Position numbers and translations under genes: made by a program. Positions 26,762-35,135 of a DNA stretch of 41,549 nt are shown piece by piece (the stretch's first letter is position 1; every line of letters begins with the position of its first letter). A model generated the notes under the pieces. The model did no database searches, was not told the origin of the DNA, and saw nothing but the letters and a program-made list of their open reading frames with translations. Location: positions 1 to 41,549 of the forward strand of contig PHDH01000008.1 in the NCBI GenBank assembly GCA_002840935.1, given 5' to 3'. This stretch comes from Bacteroidetes bacterium HGW-Bacteroidetes-21. Lineage in GTDB: Bacteria; Bacteroidota; Bacteroidia; Bacteroidales; GWA2-32-17.

Positions 26762-27349
26762 TTAAAATGAATATCCTATTCCAAAATGAAAATTAAACAT
26801 ACTGCCCGGCCCAGTAGAAAGCCATAAGAAATCACTATCAGAGTAATATACGGCATTGTCTTTACTCTTGAATTCGGGGCCTAAAAAGGGCATATATTTA
26901 TATCCGCCAAAAAAATCCCAATAACGCATTTTACGATTTTGGAACTGATAACCAAAAGCAAAGCCAACACCTAAGCCAACAAAATCGGCTGTTTCTTTAA
27001 AAGTCTTATATTGCGGATCTTCTTCTGCAAATCCATTATTATATTCAATGTTCGAAGAAAAATAACCGGCACTCAGCTTTGCCTGAAGATATGCTCCACA
27101 AGGAGATGCTTCGGAAAGGTAATACCGGGCAAAAGGTTCGATACAAAAGCCCTTGAAATTTGCGTAGTACAGATTTAAAAAGGTACCATACGAGAACTCT
27201 GTCTTGTAAGGAAATTCGACTTTGACCCTGACTTTATTCGCAAATCCCATCGGAGCATAGGATAAAATTCTGTTTTCCTGACTGTGAACAGGGCTTTGAA
27301 ATAACATGAACAATAAAATAATATTTACGCTGAAATATAATTTTTTCAT
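26762..27349 (-). CDS. Small predicted outer-membrane beta-barrel protein
   Basis: A 195-residue protein with signal peptide (about 1-24, SPVHSQ) and amphipathic strands typical of an 8-stranded barrel (VRVKVEFPYKTEFSYGTFLN; VGLGVGFAFGYQF), ending in the terminal aromatic GIGYSF that suits BAM recognition. I do not recognise a named family. It sits between hutI and ftcD with 9- and 10-nt gaps, so it is almost certainly cotranscribed with them. A link to uptake of histidine or urocanate is possible but rests only on position; an 8-strand barrel would be narrow for transport. Confidence 0.65.
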   Translation of the reverse strand: MKKLYFSVNIILLFMLFQSPVHSQENRILSYAPMGFANKVRVKVEFPYKTEFSYGTFLNLYYANFKGFCIEPFARYYLSEASPCGAYLQAKLSAGYFSSNIEYNNGFAEEDPQYKTFKETADFVGLGVGFAFGYQFQNRKMRYWDFFGGYKYMPFLGPEFKSKDNAVYYSDSDFLWLSTGPGSMFNFHFGIGYSF

Positions 27350-27358
27350 CTCAAGCGG

Positions 27359-28618
27359 CTAGAATTTCTGCTCTTTACCATTTAAATATACCGTATCAAT
27401 AAGATCAGAGCCAAAAGAATAAGAGAAAAAATCAACAGTAGGTATGGGTTTGGTGATAAAAATATTGGCGAATTTACCGGGACAGATACTTCCGTAATAA
27501 TCACTCAGCCCCATAGCATAAGCGGAATTTATTGTCACAGCATTTAATGCTTCTTCGGGTAGCATTTTGTAGTTAATACAAGCCATAGACATAATAAGTT
27601 TCATGTTTCCCGAGGGAGATGAACCCGGATTATAATCAGACGCCATAGCGACAGGCAATCCTGCTTCAATCATTTTGCGGACAGGCGCCAGAGGCATGTT
27701 TAAAAAGAACGCGGCACCCGGCAATACAGTAGGCATGGTATCACTTTCGAGCAAAGCGGCAATTTCCTCGTCGCCAGTATATTCAATATGATCAACCGAC
27801 AATGCATTGTACGAAATTCCAGTTTGAATTCCTCCGGAAGGGGCCAGTTCGTTGGCATGAATCTTACCCCGTAGTCCATGCTTCATTCCTGCCATAAGTA
27901 TACGGGCAGTCTGGTCGGGTGTAAAAAAACCCTTATCGCAAAAGACGTCCACAAAATCGGCAAGTTCTTCAGCTGCCACTAAGGGAATCATCTCATTGAT
28001 AATTATGTCTACATATTCGTCAGGGTTTTCACGAAACTCCATGGGAATGGAGTGTGCTCCTAAGAAAGTAGCCATAATCCGTATGTCAAAATTTTCTTTG
28101 AGACGTTTGATAACTCTCAACATTTTCAGCTCGTTATCGGTATCCAGACCGTATCCGCTTTTTATTTCCACAGCACCGGTTCCCATTCGGATAATCTCTT
28201 TCAGTCTTTCAGCAGATTGTTCGTACAAGTCATCTTCCGAAGTCAGATTCATTAGTTTGGCTGAATTGAGAATACCCCCGCCTCTTTGGGCAATTTCTTC
28301 GTAAGTAAGCCCTTTGATTTTATCGACAAATTCTTTCTCCCGGCTCCCGGCATATACGAGATGTGTGTGTGAGTCGCAGAAACAAGGGAAGACCATTCTT
28401 CCACTGGCATCGATAATGCTTTTACACATAATCTGATATCTGTCGCCCTTTTCGCCCAACTTTTTCATGGGACCAAAATCTATTATCCGGCCCCCCTCGA
28501 CATACAAAAAAGCATCTTTAATTGTCTTTACTTTAGACATCTGGCTTCCGGCCACCCATGCATGGGGCTTATCCTCTACCTGGACAAGTTCTTTGATGTT
28601 GATAATCAGAAAATTCAT
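27359..28618 (-). CDS. hutI: Imidazolonepropionase
   Basis: A 419-residue amidohydrolase-superfamily enzyme. The metal-binding HTH motif (SHTHLVYAGSREKEF) has H84 and H86, followed by QRGGGILNS (111-119), and the distal motif VAMASDYNPGSSP. It opens the imidazolone ring to give N-formimino-L-glutamate, the substrate of FtcD encoded two genes downstream. HutH (histidase) and HutU (urocanase) are not in the window. Length is typical. A probable promoter lies just upstream, making hutI the first gene of the hutI-OMP-ftcD operon. Confidence 0.95.
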   Translation of the reverse strand: MNFLIINIKELVQVEDKPHAWVAGSQMSKVKTIKDAFLYVEGGRIIDFGPMKKLGEKGDRYQIMCKSIIDASGRMVFPCFCDSHTHLVYAGSREKEFVDKIKGLTYEEIAQRGGGILNSAKLMNLTSEDDLYEQSAERLKEIIRMGTGAVEIKSGYGLDTDNELKMLRVIKRLKENFDIRIMATFLGAHSIPMEFRENPDEYVDIIINEMIPLVAAEELADFVDVFCDKGFFTPDQTARILMAGMKHGLRGKIHANELAPSGGIQTGISYNALSVDHIEYTGDEEIAALLESDTMPTVLPGAAFFLNMPLAPVRKMIEAGLPVAMASDYNPGSSPSGNMKLIMSMACINYKMLPEEALNAVTINSAYAMGLSDYYGSICPGKFANIFITKPIPTVDFFSYSFGSDLIDTVYLNGKEQKF

Positions 28619-28636
28619 ACAAAGTTATTTTGAAGT

Positions 28637-28644
28637 CAAAAGTA
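28637..28644 (-). promoter_or_regulatory. -7 promoter element of the hutI operon
   Basis: On the minus strand this reads TACTTTTG, an exact TAnnTTTG, 18 nt before the hutI ATG. A TTTG-like element (minus strand, 28660-28663) is about 15 nt further upstream, shorter than usual. Confidence 0.45.
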
Positions 28645-28727
28645 AATAAAACATTTTGACAAAAAAATATAGAAGATAAATTTCCAAATTAAAAAAAAGG
28701 AAATCGATTAAAGTGAACTGGTAAAGG

Positions 28728-31700
28728 CTATTCCACGATCAGTTTTCCGCGATAAATCCTGTCGGCTTTTAGTTCAACGAAATAAATGCCGGGTTTAAGG
28801 TCTCCCCTCAAAATGTTAATCTGGGCTGTTTCGTCGGGGGACGAACCAGAGAGATGAGAGGTGAGGGGTTCAGAGCGGACAACTTTTCCGGTAATATCCA
28901 TAATTTTTAACTGGCTATTAGCCTTTAGCCATTGGCCATTGGCAATGTCCCAGTTTGGTATTTCTAGGGTAGCTGAAGTGGTCATGGGGTTGGGAGAAAT
29001 AGTAATGGTGCCTGCAGAAAATCTATTATCTTCGATACCAATAAAGTCGGTATTATCTTTTTTGTTGGAGAATGATATCATATCCGACTTACCTGTATTA
29101 CAACCTCCGGTTTTCATTACACCAACGATATAGTAATAAACCGAAAAAACATTGTTGTCGTTGTAACTGGTCTGTGTGCCGGGAATGCTGGCAAGAAAAG
29201 TCATGTTGGTAGGTGAAGTTCCACGATAAATATAATAGAGCGATGGAACAAAATTTCCACTCTCGTCCGAATAGGATGTCCAACTTAATCCCATGGTGCT
29301 TCCAAAGGCAGCAATCGTAAGATTCATGGTATTGTGATAATAACTTTTTTCAGATTCGTTTCCGCACGTATCAATCACAGAAATTTTATAGCGATTAGCG
29401 TATGATTCGGGCTGACTATTAGCATCTGTATATTCTGCCGGATTAGTGAACGACACATACCCTATTCCGCTGTATACATTCGTAGCAACTTCCTTATACA
29501 CATTATATCCTAAAATTCCCTGTGCGGGCGTTTTCTCCCACATAATTTTATTTTTCCAGGATAAAGTATCTACCGTTACAAGGCAAATTTCTTCGTCAGC
29601 GAATGGCAGTCTGACTTCAACAATAGTACTATCGCTAATAGCGCAGTTATTTGCATCTGTGACTATTACGACATATTGAGTGGTCGTATCGGGAGTAGCA
29701 ATCACGTTTGGAGCATTCGAAGAATTAAGCGAAGAAGCAGGGTTCCAAGAATATGTAAGGGTGCCGGATTCTGTGGGGTTATTTGATGAAGCTGTAACAG
29801 AAAGCGAAGTACTCAAGTCGAGACATATAGCTTGTGTTTGAGTAATATCGGTTGACAATTCTATAATATTGACCTGCGTATTTGCAGTTGTTATACTGTT
29901 GCAGGCATTAGATACTTCGCATACATAAATCCCCTGATGTGAAAGATCTGAAACAGGCACTTGATATTGCTCCGTTCCTCCCATAGGAACTATATTTCCA
30001 TTTTGAGTCCACTCATAGGTCATTGGATTTGAACCACTCACACCAACTTGCAGATCGAATCCACTTCCAATGCAAACATTTAGTTTGGATGGTGGTTGTG
30101 AATTCAGCGTAAGGGGTGTTTGGGAAGTCACATTCAAATTAGTAAAAACCTGACATCCATTCTCATCAATTACATTAATGGAATAGCCAATGTCAGTCAT
30201 TGGCTGAGCTGTGGGATTTGGGATATTTGCACTACTCAATCCATCATTAGGCGTCCAGTTATAGGTCAGCACTCCAGATTCCGACGGATAATTACTGGAA
30301 GCATTCACCTGAAGCTGGACTGGACTACTGTTACAAAAAGAGGTATCACTTCCGGCATCGGCAGATATCTCTATCACATGTAAAGTTATCGGAACCGTAT
30401 TCGTACTTCCGCAGGAATTTGTCAGCACACAAGTATAAGCCCCATCGTTTGAGGACTGTAGCGGGTTAATTTCACATATATCTGATGTAGCTCCTACAAT
30501 CTCATTGCCATCTAAATACCATTGATATTGTATGGGTGTAGTACCATTTGCCTGTACTCCAAGCTGAAAGTTCTGACCGAGACAACCAGCGGTGTCTGGC
30601 GTATGAAAAACCAGAACGGGAGAAGTATTAACGGTAAGATTGATTGTAATAATACTATCGCATCCTTGGGCATTCACAAAATATTGGTGATATGTTCCCG
30701 AGGAGGTATAATCAACGCCATTCAGCGAATAAATATCGCAAACAGTTTCGTTAATAGTATGGGTAGTATTGACACATTGTCCCAGTTTTAAAACAAAGGC
30801 ATCAACCTGTCCTGCTGAAGTAATATTATGAACTTGATAGCCCGGATCAAAATCTACTGTATATTGAAAATATCCTGCTGCATAGACATTCCCAGCAAGA
30901 TCTACATTCACAGAAAGACAATAGTCGTTTTCTCCAGTACTTCCCATAGCTTTTGCCCAAATATAGTTTCCTGAGGCATCATATTTTGCGATAAAAATAT
31001 CATTTCCTACACTTGTAATATAAGCAGGATTTGAGCTCGGATCAAAATCGACCGACCAATTAAAAACACCTCCCAAATAAACAAAACCAAATTGATCAGT
31101 CGTTACAGTATATCCTCCTTGCTGAGCACTGAATCCACCTGATCCAAAACGATTTGCCCAAACAAAATCTCCATTATTATCCAATTTTACCAAATAAATA
31201 TCTGCACTACCAGCTGAAGTCAGTTCATAAGTTGCAGCCCCGGGGTCAAAGTCAATATTATATTGAAAATATCCTGTGGTATATACATTTCCCGACAAGT
31301 CGACAGTAATTGCATTACCAACAGTAGTAGATGAACCTGAAAATTGTTTTGCCCAGGCAAAACTACCATCTGCATAAAGTTTAGCGACAAAGGTATGACC
31401 ATCATCAGAAGTCAAATTAAAAACAGCAGGACCTGGATCAAAATCAGGGGTCTCCGAAAAAACAGCCGTAAGGTAAACATTTCCGGATGCATCATTTGTA
31501 CTCCTGAGAATCCCGTCGGTAGAACTCCCGGGCATTCTTTTCGCCCATACAAAATCTCCATTAAGAGCTAATTTGAGGATAAAAATTGTTTCGGATAATG
31601 TATTGGCAAAAATAAACTCGGAACTACCCGGATCAAAGTCATTACCTCCATTAAAAGTTCCACTGATAATAATGTTTCCGTTAGGATCAAATGAAATAGA

Positions 31701-32234
31701 TTCACCTTTTGATGAGGGAATTCCGGGAAAACCCATATCGGGCAAAATATGCTTTACCCAAACAAGATCTCCAGCAATATCTAATTTACAAATAAAGGCA
31801 TTTTCTGCACTATTGGGAGAGGTTAATTCTACAACACCTGTTCCGGGATCAAAATCTGCCGTTCCTTTAAAATTACCTGTAAAATATATGTTCCCGGATG
31901 CATCCACCGTAACAGATTTACAATAATCATTATCTATACCGCCAAATTGTTTTGCCCATAAAAAATCCCCATCAGAATCAAGCTTAACCACAAATACATC
32001 GCGAATACCATAGGAAGTCATTTCAAAAACACCAGTACCCGGGTCAAAATCTGCAGTACCACGAAATTCACCAGTAATAATTACATTTCCGTTGGCATCT
32101 ACGGCTGATGAATAAGCATAATCATAACTTATTCCACCAAGATTACTTGCCCATTCCAATGAAGTTGAGGGCTGGGCAGTTAAAGCAAAAACGCTAAGGC
32201 TTATCGCACTGAATAGCATTGCAATACGTCTCAT
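28728..32234 (-). CDS. T9SS cargo: seven-bladed SBBP beta-propeller plus Ig-like domains
   Basis: A 1168-residue secreted protein: signal peptide 1-20; seven SBBP-type repeats (about 25-480), each with a DFDPG/DFDPS motif, the phrase VD.SGNVY.TG.F and a KLD..GDF.WAK strand, which fits a closed seven-bladed propeller; Ig-like domains with DGAYTC, QGIYVCEVSNAC (about 490-890); an FnIII-like pair (about 895-1080); and a T9SS type A sorting domain (last 90). The C-terminal roughly 280 residues match those of the three genes upstream, although the N-terminal module is different. The start is the ATG at 32234, since the longer reading begins with GTG. A promoter with both elements lies just upstream. 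Confidence 0.88.
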   Translation of the reverse strand: MRRIAMLFSAISLSVFALTAQPSTSLEWASNLGGISYDYAYSSAVDANGNVIITGEFRGTADFDPGTGVFEMTSYGIRDVFVVKLDSDGDFLWAKQFGGIDNDYCKSVTVDASGNIYFTGNFKGTADFDPGTGVVELTSPNSAENAFICKLDIAGDLVWVKHILPDMGFPGIPSSKGESISFDPNGNIIISGTFNGGNDFDPGSSEFIFANTLSETIFILKLALNGDFVWAKRMPGSSTDGILRSTNDASGNVYLTAVFSETPDFDPGPAVFNLTSDDGHTFVAKLYADGSFAWAKQFSGSSTTVGNAITVDLSGNVYTTGYFQYNIDFDPGAATYELTSAGSADIYLVKLDNNGDFVWANRFGSGGFSAQQGGYTVTTDQFGFVYLGGVFNWSVDFDPSSNPAYITSVGNDIFIAKYDASGNYIWAKAMGSTGENDYCLSVNVDLAGNVYAAGYFQYTVDFDPGYQVHNITSAGQVDAFVLKLGQCVNTTHTINETVCDIYSLNGVDYTSSGTYHQYFVNAQGCDSIITINLTVNTSPVLVFHTPDTAGCLGQNFQLGVQANGTTPIQYQWYLDGNEIVGATSDICEINPLQSSNDGAYTCVLTNSCGSTNTVPITLHVIEISADAGSDTSFCNSSPVQLQVNASSNYPSESGVLTYNWTPNDGLSSANIPNPTAQPMTDIGYSINVIDENGCQVFTNLNVTSQTPLTLNSQPPSKLNVCIGSGFDLQVGVSGSNPMTYEWTQNGNIVPMGGTEQYQVPVSDLSHQGIYVCEVSNACNSITTANTQVNIIELSTDITQTQAICLDLSTSLSVTASSNNPTESGTLTYSWNPASSLNSSNAPNVIATPDTTTQYVVIVTDANNCAISDSTIVEVRLPFADEEICLVTVDTLSWKNKIMWEKTPAQGILGYNVYKEVATNVYSGIGYVSFTNPAEYTDANSQPESYANRYKISVIDTCGNESEKSYYHNTMNLTIAAFGSTMGLSWTSYSDESGNFVPSLYYIYRGTSPTNMTFLASIPGTQTSYNDNNVFSVYYYIVGVMKTGGCNTGKSDMISFSNKKDNTDFIGIEDNRFSAGTITISPNPMTTSATLEIPNWDIANGQWLKANSQLKIMDITGKVVRSEPLTSHLSGSSPDETAQINILRGDLKPGIYFVELKADRIYRGKLIVE
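28826..28849. repeat. 24-bp palindrome inside the sorting domain, 4-bp loop form
   Basis: CTGTTTCGTC (28826-28835), GGGG, then GACGAACCAG (28840-28849). This is the copy with one arm mismatch. It encodes the S-P-D-E-like loop and aligns with the same site in the three paralogues. Confidence 0.85.
28911..28952. repeat. Intergenic-type AGCCATTGGCC repeat inside the sorting domain
   Basis: TTAGCCTTTAGCCATTGGCC followed by ATTGGCA forms a short tandem tract that encodes the loop WDIANGQWLKANSQ on the minus strand. It sits exactly where the three paralogues carry ATTGNNG heptads. Similar phrases are common in Bacteroidota intergenic DNA by recall. Confidence 0.6.
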
Positions 32235-32262
32235 AATCACATGTATTATTGTTTATAATCAA

Positions 32263-32293
32263 CAAATATACGAATAATCAATTATCAGACAAA
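32263..32293 (-). promoter_or_regulatory. Promoter of the SBBP T9SS gene (-33 and -7)
   Basis: On the minus strand TTTG (32293-32290) is followed after 19 nt by TATATTTG (32270-32263). Both match the Bacteroidota consensus TTTG/TAnnTTTG with good spacing, about 29 nt before the ATG at 32234. This is the best promoter in the window. Confidence 0.65.
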
Positions 32294-32379
32294 TAATTGT
32301 GAAACGAAATTCTAAAAAACAGCTTAAATGTTATTCCTATTCTTTACAAATTTTTAAAGTCGAAACAATACAAAATGTG

Positions 32380-35130
32380 TTATTCCACTACCAGTTTCCC
32401 GCGATAAATCCTGTCAGCTTGAAGTTCGACGAAATAAATTCCGGACTTAAGGTCTCCCCTCAAAATCTTTATCCGGGCTGGTTCGTCGGGGGACGAACCA
32501 GAAAGGTGAGAGGAGAGAGGTTCGGTGCGGATGACTTTGCCAGTTACATCAGTAATGCGGATTGCGGATTGATTGATTGCGGATTGCGGATTGCGAATTG
32601 AAGATTGTAGATTGGGGATGGTAAGTGTGGTAAAGTCAGTCATGGGGTTGGGGGAAATGAGGATGGTTCCCGTTGAAAAACTCAAATTTTCAGCACTAAC
32701 TAAACTACTATTGTCTTTCTGGTTCGAGAAGGCCCAAACAACTGATTTGCCGCCATTGCAACCGTCTTCACGTTTAACGCCAATTTTATAATAATAGATG
32801 TCGAAAACATTCATGTCGTTATAACTGCCCAGACCTCCAGATACAGAATCAATTATTGACATAGCAGATGGGCTTGAACCACGGTAAATATAAAACCATA
32901 AGGGAACAAATGTGCCACTTTCTTCAACATAATCGTTCCACTGCAGCCCCATTGTACTTCCTGTTGAAGAAAGGGTAAGATTAATGGTTTTATGCGAATA
33001 GCTCATTTGCGATTCGTTGCCGCAGGTATCGAGACAGGTGATTTTATATCTATTGGCATAGGATTGTGGCTGCGAAAAGATATCAATGAACTCGCCAGGT
33101 TGTGTTGCTAACACATTTCCAACGTTCGTAAAATCGTTGGCACCTGTTTCTTTGTAGATCAGATAATACTGAGTTCCCACTCCGTCGGTCTTTTCCCACG
33201 TCACCTTGTTTCGACCTGTTGTTTCATCAACTGTAACAAGACATATTTCTTCCTCTTCAAAAGGTATGCCCACCGTTACCGGCACAGTAAATGTTGTTGA
33301 ACAACCAATCTGATCGGTTATCAGCACCGAATAAGAAGTTGAAACAACCGGGTTAGCCATAGGATTATTTATTATTGCTGAAGATAAGCCTGTTGCAGGA
33401 GTCCATGCATAAGTAAATGCTCCGGAAACAGAAGGCTGATTACTGACGCACACAAGATTTATTGGAATACTACTGCCTCTGCATATTCTCATGTCAGTCT
33501 CAAAAGTAGCCGAATGCTCAATAACTTTTAATTCGGCGGGAGTACTGGTAATACTTCTGCATGTATTACCGGCGACACAGGTGTATATTCCATTATCCGA
33601 AGGCTGGGCATTTAAGATCGTATAAACAATATCTGTTGCGCCATTAATGATATTCCCATCTTTGTACCATTGTACTTCGAAAAGAGGAGTCCCTGATAAA
33701 ATAACTGAAAAGGTGACATCATCGCCTATACATCTGTTTTGTGTAAGTGGTTGTGATGCGAATTGCACAGTATAATAGAGATTGGGAGCAAATACAGTGG
33801 AATATATTATCTTTGAAGAACTGTTAAAAACACGTACACAACGCACATCGACCCAAGTGTATGACTTTGGATATGTATATGACTCTCCTATTGAATTAAA
33901 CATCCAGACAGATGTTGCATCATATTCTGTAGAAGACCAGTAAGAATCATAAAAGCCACCCACAATAGCTTTGTAATTGTAAAGTTCCTGTAACTGACTA
34001 CTTGCAGGAAGAAACCAATCGGAATAATGCTGGTAATTCAGGTCGGCACACATACTGGCAGGAATTGGTCTGTCGCTACATCCCGAAACGATATCTGTTG
34101 TATTTACCAGTCCGTCAGTAAAACTGGCTGCACCAGGAATGTCCGTATTATTGCATCCCCAAGCGATTCCTGATGATTGATCTATATCAGAAGCAACCTG
34201 CCCGCCTCCGGAACCATCTTTATTGTAGACATAACCTCCCTGATACCAGTCGCCCATCTGTAACTGGGAATAGTCATCTACTATTTTATGCCTGATAATA
34301 CTGCTGTAGAAAGGGGCATGAGGCAAACAGTCATTGTCGGTAATTCTTGCACGGTAATATTTTAAGTTGCCCGCAACAGGAGTTGTAATAAACCTCTCAA
34401 CACTATGTGTAAAACCGTTAATGTCCGACCAGTTAATACTGTCAGTACTTTCCTGCCACTGAACCAGCCCTGTTGCACCATTAACACGAAGTTCAACAGT
34501 ATCTCCCACAATAACTGTCTGTCGGTGCATCACAGGAAAATTGTATGTAAGATTGACATTGTCTATTGATGCAGGCGGATTGTATATTCCCCATTCATTT
34601 ACATTTTCCCACGAAAATACAAGATATTGAGACGTACCCTCGAAATTTGCATTTAGTTGAATCTGTTCGGTCTGCCACTCAATGGGAGAAACACCATACT
34701 GTGAATATGACCAGGAGCCAATTCTGTATGCCACATCGATAGGAGTTCCGGCATTAATTGCTAGCGAAGTTGGGACTAAAAATACATTCAGCCTGTGATA
34801 ACCATTCATACCCTGACATCTCCAGTTAAAGGAAAGTTTTAAATCGGGATATCCTGCAGGGAAATTTACGAGTGTGTATATATGCGAATACTGATCTGTT
34901 GCATCGCTGTATACATTACTGTACCCATTGCTTGAAATATAGGCTCCTTTCCCTGTTCCGTTTGCACCCGCAGCACCCAGATACCATTTATTCACATTAT
35001 CATTTGCAACTGTCCAGCCATTGGCTGTAAATGTGTTTCCTGTTTCAAAACTTCCGTCGAACTGTGCAAATGCATTATTACAAATCAATAAAACCGTAAT
35101 TATGATCAAAGAAAAAGTTCTCATGTACAT
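32380..35130 (-). CDS. T9SS cargo with anchor-J-like, Lcl/DUF1566 and Ig-like domains
   Basis: A 916-residue secreted protein: signal peptide (cut after NNAFAQ, about 23); an extra jelly-roll/anchor-J-like domain (about 24-195) absent from its two upstream paralogues; an Ig-like domain with VQWQESTDSINWSDI (about 200-285); an Lcl/DUF1566 domain (about 290-440: GDWYQGGYVY, HYSDWFLPASSQLQELY, YWSSTEYD, RCVRVF); further Ig-like domains; an FnIII-like pair; and a T9SS type A sorting domain interrupted by repeat-derived loops. Lcl/DUF1566 has a C-type-lectin-like fold, so glycan or protein binding is plausible. A second ATG two codons in (35124) could also be the start. It is last in a three-gene operon (5-nt gap to the upstream stop). 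Confidence 0.85.
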   Translation of the reverse strand: MYMRTFSLIIITVLLICNNAFAQFDGSFETGNTFTANGWTVANDNVNKWYLGAAGANGTGKGAYISSNGYSNVYSDATDQYSHIYTLVNFPAGYPDLKLSFNWRCQGMNGYHRLNVFLVPTSLAINAGTPIDVAYRIGSWSYSQYGVSPIEWQTEQIQLNANFEGTSQYLVFSWENVNEWGIYNPPASIDNVNLTYNFPVMHRQTVIVGDTVELRVNGATGLVQWQESTDSINWSDINGFTHSVERFITTPVAGNLKYYRARITDNDCLPHAPFYSSIIRHKIVDDYSQLQMGDWYQGGYVYNKDGSGGGQVASDIDQSSGIAWGCNNTDIPGAASFTDGLVNTTDIVSGCSDRPIPASMCADLNYQHYSDWFLPASSQLQELYNYKAIVGGFYDSYWSSTEYDATSVWMFNSIGESYTYPKSYTWVDVRCVRVFNSSSKIIYSTVFAPNLYYTVQFASQPLTQNRCIGDDVTFSVILSGTPLFEVQWYKDGNIINGATDIVYTILNAQPSDNGIYTCVAGNTCRSITSTPAELKVIEHSATFETDMRICRGSSIPINLVCVSNQPSVSGAFTYAWTPATGLSSAIINNPMANPVVSTSYSVLITDQIGCSTTFTVPVTVGIPFEEEEICLVTVDETTGRNKVTWEKTDGVGTQYYLIYKETGANDFTNVGNVLATQPGEFIDIFSQPQSYANRYKITCLDTCGNESQMSYSHKTINLTLSSTGSTMGLQWNDYVEESGTFVPLWFYIYRGSSPSAMSIIDSVSGGLGSYNDMNVFDIYYYKIGVKREDGCNGGKSVVWAFSNQKDNSSLVSAENLSFSTGTILISPNPMTDFTTLTIPNLQSSIRNPQSAINQSAIRITDVTGKVIRTEPLSSHLSGSSPDEPARIKILRGDLKSGIYFVELQADRIYRGKLVVE
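32478..32501. repeat. 24-bp perfect palindrome inside the sorting domain, 4-bp loop form
   Basis: CTGGTTCGTC (32478-32487), GGGG, GACGAACCAG (32492-32501): perfect 10-bp arms. On the minus strand it encodes G-S-S-P-D-E-P. Confidence 0.9.
32557..32620. repeat. ATTGNNG heptad array in the sorting domain
   Basis: The array runs ATTGCGG, ATTG, ATTG, ATTGCGG, ATTGCGG, ATTGCGA, ATTGAAG, ATTGTAG, ATTGGGG, with a degenerate unit at the left edge. Two 4-nt units break the 7-nt period. On the minus strand it encodes the N-P-Q-S-A-I-type phrase between the SPNPM and TGKV motifs. Confidence 0.85.
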
Positions 35131-35135
35131 TTTTT

